Assembly (NCBI GenBank): GCA_964030475.1
Contig: CAXIPT010000011.1
Location: 2,383,938 to 2,447,937, forward strand
Reading direction: 5' to 3'
From: Tethya wilhelma
Lineage: Eukaryota > Porifera > Demospongiae > Tethyida > Tethyidae
DNA: 64,000 bases
Shown: positions 46,853 through 58,600 of the stretch, piece after piece
Position numbering within the stretch: the stretch's first letter is position 1
Layout: every line of letters starts with the position of its first letter
Notes under the pieces: generated by a model
What the model saw: the letters and a program-made list of their open reading frames with translations, nothing else
Databases searched by the model: none
What the model was told of the DNA's origin: nothing
Program-made: the position numbers and the translations under genes

Positions 46853-47335
46853 TTAAAGGACACCTCCAGATTCTGCAACTAGGAAAAGGATAGAAGAACC
46901 ATAAAGAGATAAACAATAACTAAAAATAAAGATGAGACTTGACACAAGGGTCACATGAAGAATACAATTAGCCTTCCTACACATGTCTTTAGTGACAGCC
47001 AAAATGTGATCATCATCAGAAAGGTTGTACAAGTATGTGAACAAGGTGACAAGCTGAACTGAGAACAGGAAGCTAGGTTCTTGACAAGGAAACTGAAGAG
47101 AAGAGATACATGATCAGGAACTTAATGAGTTGAGTTTTTTCTGGATTAAATAGCAGATTGTGACTGCTTGCAAAACTGAGTATGACAAACACCAAGTATC
47201 CTAGGAAGAGCAGCCGGAGAGGGTGCTAAAAGGGTTATGTCATCAGCATAACTGGCAATGCCTACAAAATGATGTTTCCAGAAACAGCCGACACCATGCT
47301 TCTCAAGCTCTCTAATAAGATCATCAAACCAGTGA
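46853..47335 (-). pseudogene. Non-LTR retrotransposon reverse transcriptase remnant
   Basis: The minus strand reads HHFVGIASYADDITLLAPSP near 47230-47280, which carries the catalytic YADD box. It is followed in shifted frames by NLLFNPEKT and, from 47044, DDDHILAVTKDMCRKANCIL and YCLSLYGSS, the thumb/post-RT region of CR1/L2-like elements. Frameshifts are frequent. Upstream RT motifs are absent. Confidence 0.75.
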
Positions 47336-47529
47336 CTACATCAAAGGGGCGAGCCATAATCATTGCTAAAAATGTATAATTATAGTAAATTTAATGATTA
47401 AGATAATGTAAATTACATCAATAGTTATTGATGCTACATTAACTACACAACACACATAAAAATACAAAAGCTGAATAATCAAAACCTTGAACAAATGAAC
47501 TGAAACTTGAAAACGTATATATACAGCAT

Positions 47530-47965
47530 GACTCACTGAGCAGCACGATCCAATTGCTATAGTTGTTCAAGAACTGACAGACCGGTAAATGTGCTAGCAT
47601 AGGCTGAGCCAACAGTACTATATACCTGTTCTTTTTTGCCTCTTTTCTCTACTCAGCTGTACGGGTAGTCTTCATGCAGCCCCTCTAATCAGTTTGGTCT
47701 CTCTGCAGTCTCTGGTCATTGGCTCAGTTTCGAGTCTTTTACCTAAAAAAAGGGCACCATCTGGGCAAGCATTTAAGTTTACTTTCTTTTCAGCTCTAGC
47801 AGCAGCTTTTTTCAGTCACTGACTCACTTCTGATCTCTGAAGTGCAAAATCAGAGGACGTACACCAGACTATACAACATACAATTACTGTACTGTATTAC
47901 AGTACACAGTATAGAAAATTTCGCCGTTGACTACACTAGTGTGGGGCTCGCTCCGGCTCGCCCCA
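47530..47965. repeat. Dispersed repeat, copy 2 (inverse of 40140-40700)
   Basis: Reverse-orientation match to 40140-40700, ending with GGGGCTCGCTCCGGCTCGCC. A direct repeat AAAGGGGCGAGCCATAATCA occurs on both sides (47345 and, with one change, 48000), possibly a long target duplication or a recombination product. Confidence 0.6.
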
Positions 47966-48032
47966 ATAATTATCTACTAGTGACGATGTTGAACATCAAA
48001 GGGGCGAGCCATTATCATTGCTATGTAGCAAA

Positions 48033-48394
48033 CAATTTACGATATTGCAAGGGTCTGCAAGACCTGAAGTGAGGTCGGAATTGTATGAGGAGCTGAAGGC
48101 AAGAATATGACAGTATGTGTTTAGCCTTCTTCCATGCTCATAACAGCAAGTTCAAACAACTCACGTGCAAACCACGCGACTCTTGGCGCCCTTTCAGTCT
48201 TCTTGCTTGCACTATACTACAGCAACATATTAACTGAGGGCGGGAATTAAAGAAAATTTAAAAATTAATATTAAACATAACGACCTGGCTGGTGCAAAAC
48301 TGTACAGGTCCTGGGTGGGATTGTCATATCTTCAGATCCTCATACAATTCCGACCTCACTTCAGGTCTTGCAGACCCTTGCAAGATCGTAAATT
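48033..48394. repeat. 65-bp inverted repeats around a 232-bp spacer
   Basis: 48033-48097 and 48330-48394 are near-perfect inverted copies sharing AGACCTGAAGTGAGGTCGGA. The spacer contains sequence (48120-48210) that is also present 5' of the DIRS Gag-like frame at 41517-41605. Confidence 0.75.
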
Positions 48395-48435
48395 GTACTT
48401 CGGAGCTTCCGGCTTCGAATAATATTTATATGACA

Positions 48436-48436
48436 N
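48436..48436. other. Single N at edge of hAT remnant
   Basis: hAT transposase homology on the minus strand runs from 49082 to 48437 and stops at this base; the sequence on the other side belongs to a different repeat. Confidence 0.6.
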
Positions 48437-49082
48437 AGATGCCACAACTGCCAGATTTATGCAATGAGATGCACAGTGTGTGTACAGAGCAGGGGGATAC
48501 TGAGAAGAAATCCTTGCAGCAGCTCCATTGGTCTTTTGTCGGATACTACCAGCACCATGACCATATAACTGATGGTTTAGTGACAAACTCAGGCATTTGT
48601 AGCCAATGTCTCTCTTCTATTATCCAACTGTCACATTCTAGAAATTCTATAACCTGATAGTACTGGAATCAGGTTCCATACATTGCAGTGCTGCTCTTTA
48701 TTAGAGCAATCAGTAATTTCATCTGAGGATCTTGATAATGGATATTTAGGGAAGTGTATGTGGCATTTCTAGATGCAGAATTTAGGTGGAGCAAAGACCA
48801 GAAGTTGCCATGGTTACTACTATGAGATTGTGGAACTTTTAAATCGGTACTACTGTCAGCAATATTTTGATCACCATAAAGAACAATAGTCCCAAAATTT
48901 AATAATTGAATGAACCTTCTTCCTGCTTCTTCTCTCAGCTGAATAGCCACACCCTCTTGCTTTCCACTCATCAATTCCACAAAGGCATCAGAAGCAGCTA
49001 TAGCATCCTTGTGATACTCTCTTGTGGTGTGTTTTTTCATATAGATCATAGACCTTTTTGAAGTTTTGGAAAACAGTTTCAA
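48437..49082 (-). pseudogene. hAT-family (DUF4371-type) transposase remnant
   Basis: Reads REYHKDAIAASDAFVELMSG then VAIQLREEAG, and after frame changes GNFWSLL and NASRNATYTS. From 48586 comes YGHGAGSIRQKTNGAAARIS then YPPALYTHCASHCINLAV. These are the DUF4371 and catalytic 'D-G-A-..M' / 'CxxH' regions of TTF/ZMYM-like hAT transposases. The D of the usual 'GYDGAG' is lost in this frame. It ends at the N at 48436. Confidence 0.75.
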
Positions 49083-49183
49083 TTAGTTTTGCTACAATGG
49101 CTGATGGTGTTCACTATTATGGACAAAGTTTGCATGATTATGCATTATTATGCATGAGTCTCACTAGCCTCTTCCCCAGGCCG

Positions 49184-49484
49184 AAAAGAGGGCCTGGTAT
49201 CAATTGAATGCGCATGTGCCAGTTTGTACCCAAAATCTGGGTACATCATAAATTTGACTGTAAAATTGTCCGTATACTCTGTTGACTGGATTACATCGAT
49301 TTTCGAAGCGCTAGGCATAGAAAAGCTAATAGAATGCTTGTCTCTTTTCAAGCACTGACTTGATATATTTTCACAAGAAAAGAGTGGAATAGCCGCAATA
49401 GCCAACCAAAGTAGGACTGTGGATTAATTTATTATACGCTACAAATACACACATGCACAGTCAGTAGACACCAGGCCCTCTTTT
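49184..49484. mobile_element. 300-bp MITE with AGAGGGCCTGGT ends
   Basis: AGAGGGCCTGGTATC at the left and ACACCAGGCCCTCTTTT at the right are inverted. The same terminal word is found in the element at 26810-27627. Non-coding. Confidence 0.55.
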
Positions 49485-49512
49485 TTGGGATGCATATGAA
49501 TGTAAAATAAAA

Positions 49513-50900
49513 GTGAAGGATGTTTCTTGCACTTGTGCCTACATGCAAACCACCACTCCTATTCATAGGACTCCTAACAGGAGGTACAGGAAGTGCACAG
49601 TTCCTGGATGCAGGTCCAGGGTGCTGAAGAAGCTATTGAACTACCTGACTGATGCACACCCAAAACTCACCCCGGCCTGCCAAATTGTTAAAGAAAGAAA
49701 GCTCCTGTTGTTACTAAGGAGGATGCCAACTTGCCTGGGCTGAGAAGAGTGAAGGGCTAGATCAAGTTGGAGAGGTGCCTAGTGCCCACATGTCTCTAAA
49801 TAAATGGGTCACGCAGCACTAATGAAGGACTTGCCATCATTTTCATGCTAATATGAGACCCTTGTCTCCTTCTTAAGTGACTTCAGATCATTCCTGGCTG
49901 CCAGTGACCCCCGAGGCAGGCAAGGCTATGGTGTCAAAGTTCCTCAGGTTTCATGAGGAGAACCCTTAACCAAGTGCCTGAAAGAAGTTGAGAGATTGGT
50001 GCATGTTGATCCTTGGTCTCTTTCCTGCTTAAGTCCCAACCAGAGATAAAGGAGAACTACATTATGAAAATGAGGAAAGGAAATAAGGAGTTTCAGGTTG
50101 GGCAAAGCTTCTCTTTGACTGCAGTAGTATATAACTCAAATCAGACTAGTTGTCTCTGGTAGAAAATCCCTTCCTCTGGTGGGGGCCACACAGACTTGAT
50201 GACAACGTCATGAAACTGATTGACACATTAGTCGGTTGGTTTGGGTTCGAGCATATCACTCCAACCAAGAGCTGGAAGGTCATGCAAGCAACTGTGGCAT
50301 TTACCCGTCTACCTTCGATGGTCACTACCAAATGTGTCATGGTGAGGCCATGGCACACCCGAAGCAATGCCATTTAGAGGTCACAAAGAGGAAAAAGAAT
50401 CCCTTAATAAAGGAGAAATTGTCAATCATTGGGATCCAGATTTTGCTGAGTACATGGAATCAGTAGCTAGAAACTGTACTTACCTTTCAAAACAGATCAA
50501 AAAATGACCTTATTCATGTTGTGGGAGATCTTGCACTCAAAGTGATTGTTCAATATGTCAACCAGGCTACAGTCATGATGGATAAAAAACAGGCAACCAG
50601 TAAGCTTACTGGAAGGCAACTTTTCTCAAATTTTTGCTGGAGGAGTACCAAACTTCAATTTGCTTCTATTTGCAAGAGAAGGGTCTTCAATTTGATAGCT
50701 CTGTATGGACTGCAAAGCTTCTTTTGGAAGTGTGCTAGTCAAATCACTACATAATCTGTTGCCAAGAAGAAGCTTAATAAAATTTCAAGAAAGAGGAAGA
50801 GAAACAAAGAGCCTTCTTGTGTTCAGCAAGGCTCAGCATCAGCTACTCATCCTCCATCTACTTAGTAACAACAAAGCTGTGAACACACCCAATTAGTACC
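49513..50900 (+). pseudogene. Unidentified decayed coding sequence with C2H2-like start
   Basis: The plus frame at 49513 includes RRYRKCTVPGCRSRVLKKLL then NYLTDAHPKL, a C-x4-C...H-like motif. Further coding-like stretches in changing frames (DFRSFLAASDPRGRQGYGVK near 49880; HASNCGIYPSTFDGHYQMCH near 50290) suggest one broken mobile-element or host gene. I recognise no catalytic motif and cannot assign a family. Confidence 0.3.
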
Positions 50901-50949
50901 CATCAACGCAGTTCTGTACAACTCCCCGGATCCTCTAAAGATGATTCTG

Positions 50950-52275
50950 AAGCTATTTAACTAATAAATTACGATGAAGTGTCTTTTTAAGTGTAAGCCC
51001 CTGGAGTACTGTACAAGCAGGAAGGGTGGATAGAAGTGAAACGAAGAAAAAGAGTGAAGAGCCTGACAGACATTTTGTGGTATTGAAAGTTGTGATGATG
51101 ATAATGGTCAGTCATTCTCCAAGTGGAACGTAGTACAAATTTATTTACACTGGAAGTCTTATTTTCATACCACATACCTTCTCTTGTGAAAAAGCTAATT
51201 ACAATTCACAAGCAAGTATCTCCGTTTCTGAGGACACTGAAGACTTCAATCCTGGAATGTATCGTTAACTATCTTTTCTGTTTATGAATTGATTAATTTT
51301 ATAAGTGTGAGTCCTTTCTACAGTACTCATCATCATGAAATCTGCATGCAGTCAAACTTTACCTGTCTTTACCATATTTATCCGGAGGGTATTTTGTGCA
51401 TGATCCTGTGTATTGGCACGAAGGGTAGCAAAAATTGAAGCATCCAACTATACTTGGCAAAAAAAACTAGCCTGTTTCTAGTGCACAGCCTGGATTCTAT
51501 AGTCGTTGCAACACAGTGGTAATTGTATTATTTTAGCTAACCACGTGGAGCCACGAAGCACTCATGAAGGTAAATAGATATCCTACAATACACAAATTAA
51601 TTTGTTCACTGGAATAGTGTTGCATAGGACTTGGGTAGGATATGAATGGCATCCACAGTGACGCCATCTTAAACTCTCTTTCCAGGTCCAGTGTACAGAC
51701 ACTTCTGGATCCACTAGCCCAAGTTTGTGCTGTCAACTATGTAAGTCAGTTAGCAGTGCAATTGGAGAAATGTTCAGACCAAGGAACTAGCATCAACATT
51801 TAATATTAACCCAAATGATGCAGTCTGCCATCTCTGTCAAGATAACATATCAAGGGTTCTTAAAAATCCTAGTCATAAACCTAGATGGAAAAGAGACCTA
51901 ATTAATTAGTAGTAGCATTGTCAGATTGCATTACAGAAGCATTTGCAAGATTAAAATATAATGAAGAGCACAAAGGGACCATTGGTAACCTTGTAAAATT
52001 AATGTAATTGTGTAAATACCACTATCATTTGATTTACGATACTATATGTTGTATGAACATGTGTAGATGCACAAGTCACACAGTGTCTGAAACACAAAAC
52101 TGGCTTTGATGGTGTCTTAGACGACAATTTAAAGGTGTGCTACCCGTGCTACAAGTGATATCTACAATTGCTACAGGATGTGCGATATATCAAGATCTTA
52201 CTAAGAAAGACCCTCAATTAAATTTTTACTCCATATGCTCAATTGTTTCTATCTGTAAGTTCTGAGGAACAACTT
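50950..52275. other. No recognisable gene
   Basis: Short open frames only, no motif, no clear repeat ends. Confidence 0.45.
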
Positions 52276-52278
52276 ATT

Positions 52279-52970
52279 AAGCCTCGGCACGTGCGTAGCA
52301 CGTGCAGAGGGTTACGGTAGTCGTTTTGTGTGTGTGTCTGTCCGTCTGTTACTAAGTTATCTGAAGAACGGCAGCTGTAGTCCAAATGGAAGGTACTTAC
52401 GTTCATGAATCGAAATTATCTTGAAATTTGACGTGTAGAATCTTGCAAAACGCTGTAGTTTCTGAGATCTGAGGCTTTTGTGCATCTCTGAGCGCTTAGG
52501 CTTCGAAACCGCACCCATCAATCACGCCCCATGTGATGTGCGTTATCTAGAAATACAGTTGAGCTTGTGAATGTATGATGTAGAGTGCTGGGCCAGGCCA
52601 GTTCACTATAAAATCAGATAGCTACTTGGTCAGGTAAGTAACTCAAGTGAGATAACACTTTTTAGAACTGTGAATGTATGATTTAGTACTGTTCTTACTG
52701 TTGCTTGGTCAAACTGAGACTGCAATGATGACGGATGAGCACTATGATCTAGTACTGAGCTTAGATGTGTGTTGTTTGCATCAGTGAACTTCACTGCATG
52801 CCTGACTGGCTACTAAGCTGAGGAGCCTGGGGACTATAGGCTAACTTGGGCCTACTATGATTGGTAGAGTTGTTTTACATGTTGATACACCTGGGCCATA
52901 CATGTAGGTATATAATACACTCTTTTACACAGTGTATGCGTAAGTGTGCTAGCTAAGGTGCCGAGGCTTG
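52279..52970. repeat. Dispersed repeat with inverted AAGCCTCGGCAC ends
   Basis: AAGCCTCGGCACGTGCGTAG at the left and GTGCCGAGGCTT at the right are inverted. Just inside the left end is GTTTTGTGTGTGTGTCTGTC; related sequence recurs near 33850 and 62700, marking a dispersed family. Non-coding. Confidence 0.5.
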
Positions 52971-53169
52971 TGCGCCACACAGTGGTGCTTTCATTAACAA
53001 AGCAATGGTTTGAATGTTGGTAAATGTTTATTGAAGCAGGAAGCACTTCTTTCACCGAGTGTCCATAAACCTTTTTTCAATATTGTGTGATTAGTACTCA
53101 AGAGAAGCAGATATAAAATTAAGTGTTCCATCAACCAAGCTGGTTTCCAATAACCATTTGGAATTCCTC

Positions 53170-53397
53170 CTACTTAAAATTCACATGAGCTGTATTTGTA
53201 AGGTAAAGAAAATAGGTACACTGCATGATATATAGAGCAGATGGAGACATCCTAACTGCATTAACATTAGCTAAATCCAGTGAACCTATATGTTCAGAAC
53301 CTTTGGAGTTATGGCAAATGACGCATGAATTCCAAATAGTTTCAATCAGTCTATTCACAAACAAATTCAGCATTTTGTTGTTAGTGATATGACTCAT
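53170..53397 (-). other. Possible exon with CxxC motif (uncertain)
   Basis: Minus open frame containing VNRLIETIWNSCVICHNSKG. It lies downstream of two better exon candidates on the same strand. No splice sites could be fixed with confidence. Confidence 0.2.
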
Positions 53398-54103
53398 CTA
53401 TACCAGTTTGACAAAATTGACGTTAATAAACTTATAATCTGATTTACACCCAAGGTTATGGTCATTCCCATGTTTGATTATCAGATCAATATCTGAAAGA
53501 ATTAGTACATCTAATAAATGACCCAAAATTAAGTACTTACCACACAAAAAAAAGTACAAAGGTTTTTTTTGTGCTATGTATGGGTTATCTTTTGGTTATG
53601 TTATCAGATATGATCAAATGCTTAGGAGGGTCAACTATGCTTATTCAAATGCTAAACAGACTTGGAGTATGCTGTTCATCAGGCAAACTGGCTAGAGTAC
53701 AGAGTCAGAGAAGGAGAAAACCAAGGACCACAAAAATGCACTAATCCGAGAGATACTCTAATATCTGCATATAATATAGATTTTTTGCATAGTAATGCTC
53801 AAGTTTTCTGTGGTAACAACATATTTCATAGCCTCTATTTTTATCTGATTGTACCCGTTTAAAGAAGACATTGTGATTACGTGAGATCTATTTCATAATT
53901 GACAAAACATTGTCAGGTTGTGGATGATATTTTGTTGTCATGTTTATATTGACACTTCTTGGGGTGATAATCACTACTTTGATAAGCAATATAATTTTGG
54001 AAATGGTGTTTGGTGTCACACCTGTCTGTGATTGCTTCGACAGTTCACCAGCCTGTCAAAAAATATCTATTTTGCAATGTTGGTGTGACATGCAAGTACT
54101 AAC

Positions 54104-54519
54104 CATATCGTAGCCTTTTCATTGTTTTTGGAAAATTCAGTCAAGCCATTTGGAATTCCTCCTGCATTATTTCTACTATTGGGTGACCGATAAAATCTTA
54201 AGTGTGCACAAGCTGAATTTTCTTGGCTAGATTCTACATCAGATGAATTAGATGTTGTCTGCAGTCGCCTCATATAGTATGCTTCATAGCCTCTTACAAA
54301 ACATGAACGATCCCATACAATGTACAGTAATAATTGGTACTACAACAGCATGTATTTTATGAACTATATTTCAAGTTTTTGATGGACAATTTTACCTCAC
54401 TACAGTCCGTTTATCCTTGGAATAGTTACTGAATACATTCTGATCATTTTCTTTAAATTGAGAAATCATCAGCCTCATCATTTCATTCCCAAAAAGATGA
54501 TAGTCCTCTTTTGCCTTAA
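54104..54519 (-). CDS. Two in-phase exons of an unknown gene (partial)
   Basis: Exon 54519-54396 (after a TTTTCAG acceptor) reads KAKEDYHLFGNEMMRLMISQ then NYSKDKRTVV and ends at donor GTAAAA. Exon 54292-54104 continues in phase with RGYEAYYMRRLQTTSNSSDV ESSQEN split across phrases, ending at donor GTTAGT. A probable upstream part (54560-54680) reads HYKEEVKDWCTKLSAEKLKS. No domain recognised; it could be a host gene or an old transposon-associated gene. Confidence 0.4.
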
Positions 54520-54944
54520 CTGAAAATTTGTAGGTAATGATCATTTCTATGCCACAGACTGACCAATTTGTAGACTGGTGCCAAAGACTTCAGCTTTTCA
54601 GCAGACAGTTTGGTACACCAGTCTTTCACTTCTTCCTTATAATGTGAAAGCAATCCACAAAACCATCTTTAAAATTGTAGCAATGAGGGATAGGAACGCT
54701 GGATGAAGGGAAGAGGTTGCAAAAAGCCTGCAATACAAAAATGGCCTTGTGAAGCTGCTGTTCTACATCATTTTGCTGCTTGTAACTTGAATTTCAAATA
54801 GAAAAATGCATTCAAGTAGCCTGATACAAATTTTGCGTGATGATACATGATACAATCCATATAGTTACATGCATACATGGAGACTATATAAACACCAGCC
54901 ACAATTTTCCATTATCATGAGACAAGGTATATATGAAAGTAATA

Positions 54945-55091
54945 CTGTAAACATGGAAATATTGGCGGTACATTATTTGCAATTAAAAAAGTAAAACTAA
55001 CCGCCAAATTTAAAACCGCCAATATTTTTGCTGGAGGCGGTCAGACCAAAATCCCCAAATTAAATTCCCGCTAACATTTCCACGTTTACAG
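54945..55091. mobile_element. 147-bp TA-flanked MITE
   Basis: Starts CTGTAAACATGGAAATATTG and ends GTTTACAG in inverted orientation, flanked by TA. The interior is organised around GGCGGT/ACCGCC words. The terminal CTGTA...TACAG plus TA resembles the element at 36699-36910. Confidence 0.72.
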
Positions 55092-55104
55092 TATACAAAT
55101 TATT

Positions 55105-55487
55105 GCATGCATCAACTTGATTGGAGACTTGCCAGGAGTCTTGTCTCAGGACTTGATTGGAGACTTGCCACGAGTTTGTCTTAGAACTTGATTGGAGACT
55201 TGCCAGGAGTCTTGTCTCGGGACTTGATTGGAGACTTGCCACGAGTCTTGTCTTGGGACTTGATACGGGACTTGATTAGGGACTTGCCACGAGTCTTGTC
55301 TTGGGACTTGATTGGGGACTTGCCACGAGTCTTGTCTCGGGACTTGATTAGGAATTTGCCATGAGTCTTGCGTTGCATGGGACTTGATTGGTGACTTGCC
55401 ACGAGTCTTGTCTTGGGACTTGATTGGGGACTTGCCACGAGTCTTGTCTCGGGACTTGATTAGGAATTTGCCACGAGTCTTGCGTTG
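55105..55487 (-). repeat. 36-bp tandem repeat, left part (interrupted by the LTR element)
   Basis: About ten units of a 36-bp repeat containing GACTTGATTGGGGACTTGCC and ACGAGTCTTGTC. Read on the minus strand the unit encodes the 12-residue repeat KTRGKSPIKSRD. The plus strand is also open (DLIGDLPRVLSW). The array stops at the LTR at 55488 and resumes at 61303. Confidence 0.85.
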
Positions 55488-55676
55488 TGTAGCGCTTCGC
55501 TCGGTACACAGCAGTCTCTTTTATAAGTTATTCACAAATCTTTTCTTTTCAATCCGCTCAAACACAATCACTCTGCCTATACAATCAGCTGTTCTTACTT
55601 ATACATACCATAATTACATTCCATACATACTAACATTACATCATTATTACTAGTCAAGTCATCAATGTCAGTTACA
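55488..55676 (-). repeat. 3' LTR (in element orientation)
   Basis: 189 bp, appears identical to 61114-61302. Preceded on the minus strand by the stop codon of Gag-Pol and a short purine-rich tract. Confidence 0.93.
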
Positions 55677-55689
55677 CATCCCCGTCCTT
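55677..55689 (-). promoter_or_regulatory. Probable polypurine tract
   Basis: AAGGACGGGGATG directly upstream of the 3' LTR on the minus strand; mostly purine, with two interruptions. It overlaps the end of the stop codon of Gag-Pol. Confidence 0.5.
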
Positions 55690-58600
55690 AAGGAGAGGCG
55701 TCCTCGCGTCGTCTCAACCTTCCGGACCAAACACCACCAGTCTTTGACTTGCTAATGGTCGGCTTCTCAGAGGTAGCTTGAACCAGGGAAGACTCATCAC
55801 TACTCACAGCCGCTGCCACATTTCGTGGGAGAGAATCCTTGGCAGTTGGCTTCGGGTCGGACAGCTCACCAGGACACTTCACAACTCTATCAAGTGAAAC
55901 ACGGATGGAGTCTGCACTGGGTTTGTCCACAAGCTTCACGACCAATCCAGAGTCAGCAACGACCTCCACCACCCGATATGGTCCAGCAAAGGCCTTGGCG
56001 AACTTGTAGGCCTTTCCTCTCTTCTTTCCTGGCATATGGACGAAGATGCGATCTCCCTCTTTGAACTTCACGGGTCGAGCACGCTTATCATATGTTCTCT
56101 TCTGCTTCTGCTGCGCTTTCTTCACATGGTCTTGGGCCAGCTTCCACGCATCAGACATGTGTAGACTCATACGACTCCTATAGTCATCAACATCTAGATA
56201 GTCACGATCAGGAGGTGGTAGTAGTAGGGCTTCAGTCGGCAACTGCGGGTCACGCCCATATAACAGGTAGAACGGAGACTCCTGAGTAGACTCCTGCAGA
56301 CTGGCACGGTAGGAAAAAAGCACATAAGGAATCTTCTCATCCCAGTTTCGGCCATCCTGGTCCACCGTCTTCGCCAACATGTCAGTGAGGGTTCGGTGGA
56401 ATCTCTCCACCAGCCCATCTGTCTGGGGATGGTAGGCTGTGGTATTGAGCTTGTGAATGCCAGTAAGATCGTAGACATCAGCCATCAAGTTCGAAAGAAA
56501 AGCAGTCCCACGATCAGATAGTAACTCACGTGGCACTCCATGCCTTGGAATAATCTCCTCCACCAGTAGTCTCGCAATGGTCAGTGAAGACTGATCAGCA
56601 ACTGGGTAGACCTCTGGCCACTTGGTCAAGTAGTCCATAAACACAATTGCGTATTGGTTTCCGGAGTGGGATTTCACGTACTGGATGACATCAACACCGA
56701 CTCGATCAAAAGGGCCACTAACAGGTATTGGAGTAAGTCGTGGTTTCACCATCCTCCCAGGATTCCTCGTGGCACAAGTGAGGCACGAACGACACCATTT
56801 GAGGATATCAGCATGCATGCCTGGCCACCAATACTGCTTCCCTAGTTCAGTGTAGATCTTGTTTTGCTTGAGATGTCCAGCAAACACTCCATCATGGACT
56901 TCATGAAAAAGCTTCTCTCGGCAGGAGTTGGGTGGTACAACCCTCAAAGTCTGATCACGGGTAACACGGTGAAGCACTCCATCAACAATAGAGTAGTGGT
57001 GTTTGTTAACCATAACTTCACGAGCTCTTGCACTATCAACAGGAAGATCTCCTCGCTCCAAGTACGTGATCACTTCGCACAACTCAGGGTCTGCACGTTG
57101 CAACTCAACCAACGAGGGACTTTCCGTTTCCCTCTCTAGGTCCCCGTCCTTTGCTGGTTCACTCGCTCGTAAACTGGCCAACACACGAAATGGAGGCTCC
57201 TCACTGTCTTCAACAGCAGACAAAGGTTCTCGAGAGAGAGCATCTGCATTAGCATTTCGTTTTCCAGGGCGATAGCAAATCTCAAGGTCCATCTCTTGCA
57301 AAGCGAGGCCCCACCTGGCGAGCTTTCCAGAGGGTTGTGGCGTGTTCAACAAACTCTTCAGGGCTTCGTGATCAGTGTACACACGACAATGGTGACCATA
57401 AAGGTATGGTCGGTAATGCTTCACCGCCCAAACAACACCTAAACCCTCTAGTTCTGTGATGCCATAATTCTTCTCGTGATCCTGTAGAGTGCGACTGGCA
57501 TAAGAAATAGGCCTCACAGATCCATCGCTTTGACGTTGGGCCAACACTGCTCCCAATCCAGTTCCCGAGGCATCTGTTTCAAGGAGAAACTCCTGGCTAA
57601 AATCAGGGTAGGCCAATACTGGCGCAGTCGTCAGAACATCCTTTAAGTGCACAAATGCTTGCTCACATTCTGGACTCCAATGAAATTCAACATCTTTCCT
57701 CGTCAAAGAGTAGAGTGGATTGGCCATCTTAGAGAAGAGTGGAACAAACCTACGATAGTAGGCTACGAGACCAAGGAATGAACGTAGTTCCTTGAGACAG
57801 GTTGGTTTGGGAAAACTGTTGACAGCTGCCACTTTCTCTGCATCAGTTGCTATCCCCTGTTCGGACACAACATACCCTAGGTAAGTCACCTTCCTTTCCA
57901 TCAGATGGCACTTCTTGGGTTTCAACTTCAAGTTGGCTGATCGTAGCCTCTCAAAAACACCTCTCAGCCTGGCTAAGTGGTCATCAAAGTCCTTGCTCGC
58001 CACCAAAATATCATCAATATACACCATACAAGTTTTCCTCACTAACCCTGCCAGCACATTCTCCATCAGTCGCTGGAATGTGGCCGGGGCGTTACATAAT
58101 CCAAACGGCATGACTGTGAATTCATAAAGTCCGGCATAAGTACTAAAGGCAGTTTTCTCCTGACTGGCAGGGTCCATCTTCACTTGCCAGTATCCCGACG
58201 ATAGGTCCAAGGTGCTAAAATACTTGGCACCTGCGAGGAGATCCAGTGCATCGTCGATTCGGGGCAAGGGGAAAACATCTGTCTTAGTAACACTATTCAA
58301 ACGTCTGAAGTCCACACAAAATCTTAAACTCTTGTCCTTCTTCTCCACGAGGACAACGGGGCTCGCCCATGGGCTCTTGGATGGAGTGATCACACCCCGG
58401 TCTAGCATATCCTCAACCATCTCAGCCACCTTCTCTCGGAGAGCAAAAGGAGTTCGACGCAAAGGCTGACGAATAGGTGGATGATCCCCAGTATGAATAC
58501 TGTGGGTCACAAACTCAGTGGTCCCCAACTCAGTGGTAGTGAGAGCAAACACATCACGATACTCAAACAAAAGAGACTTCAACTGAGATATTTGATCTTC

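Noticed and set aside
50146..50373. Minus-strand frame over 50146-50373
   Set aside because: Overlaps a plus-strand coding-like stretch of equal length; neither has a domain, so I listed only a low-confidence plus-strand remnant.
55105..55487. CRISPR-like array
   Set aside because: The 36-bp units are contiguous with no unique spacers and sit in eukaryotic sequence; it is a simple tandem repeat.
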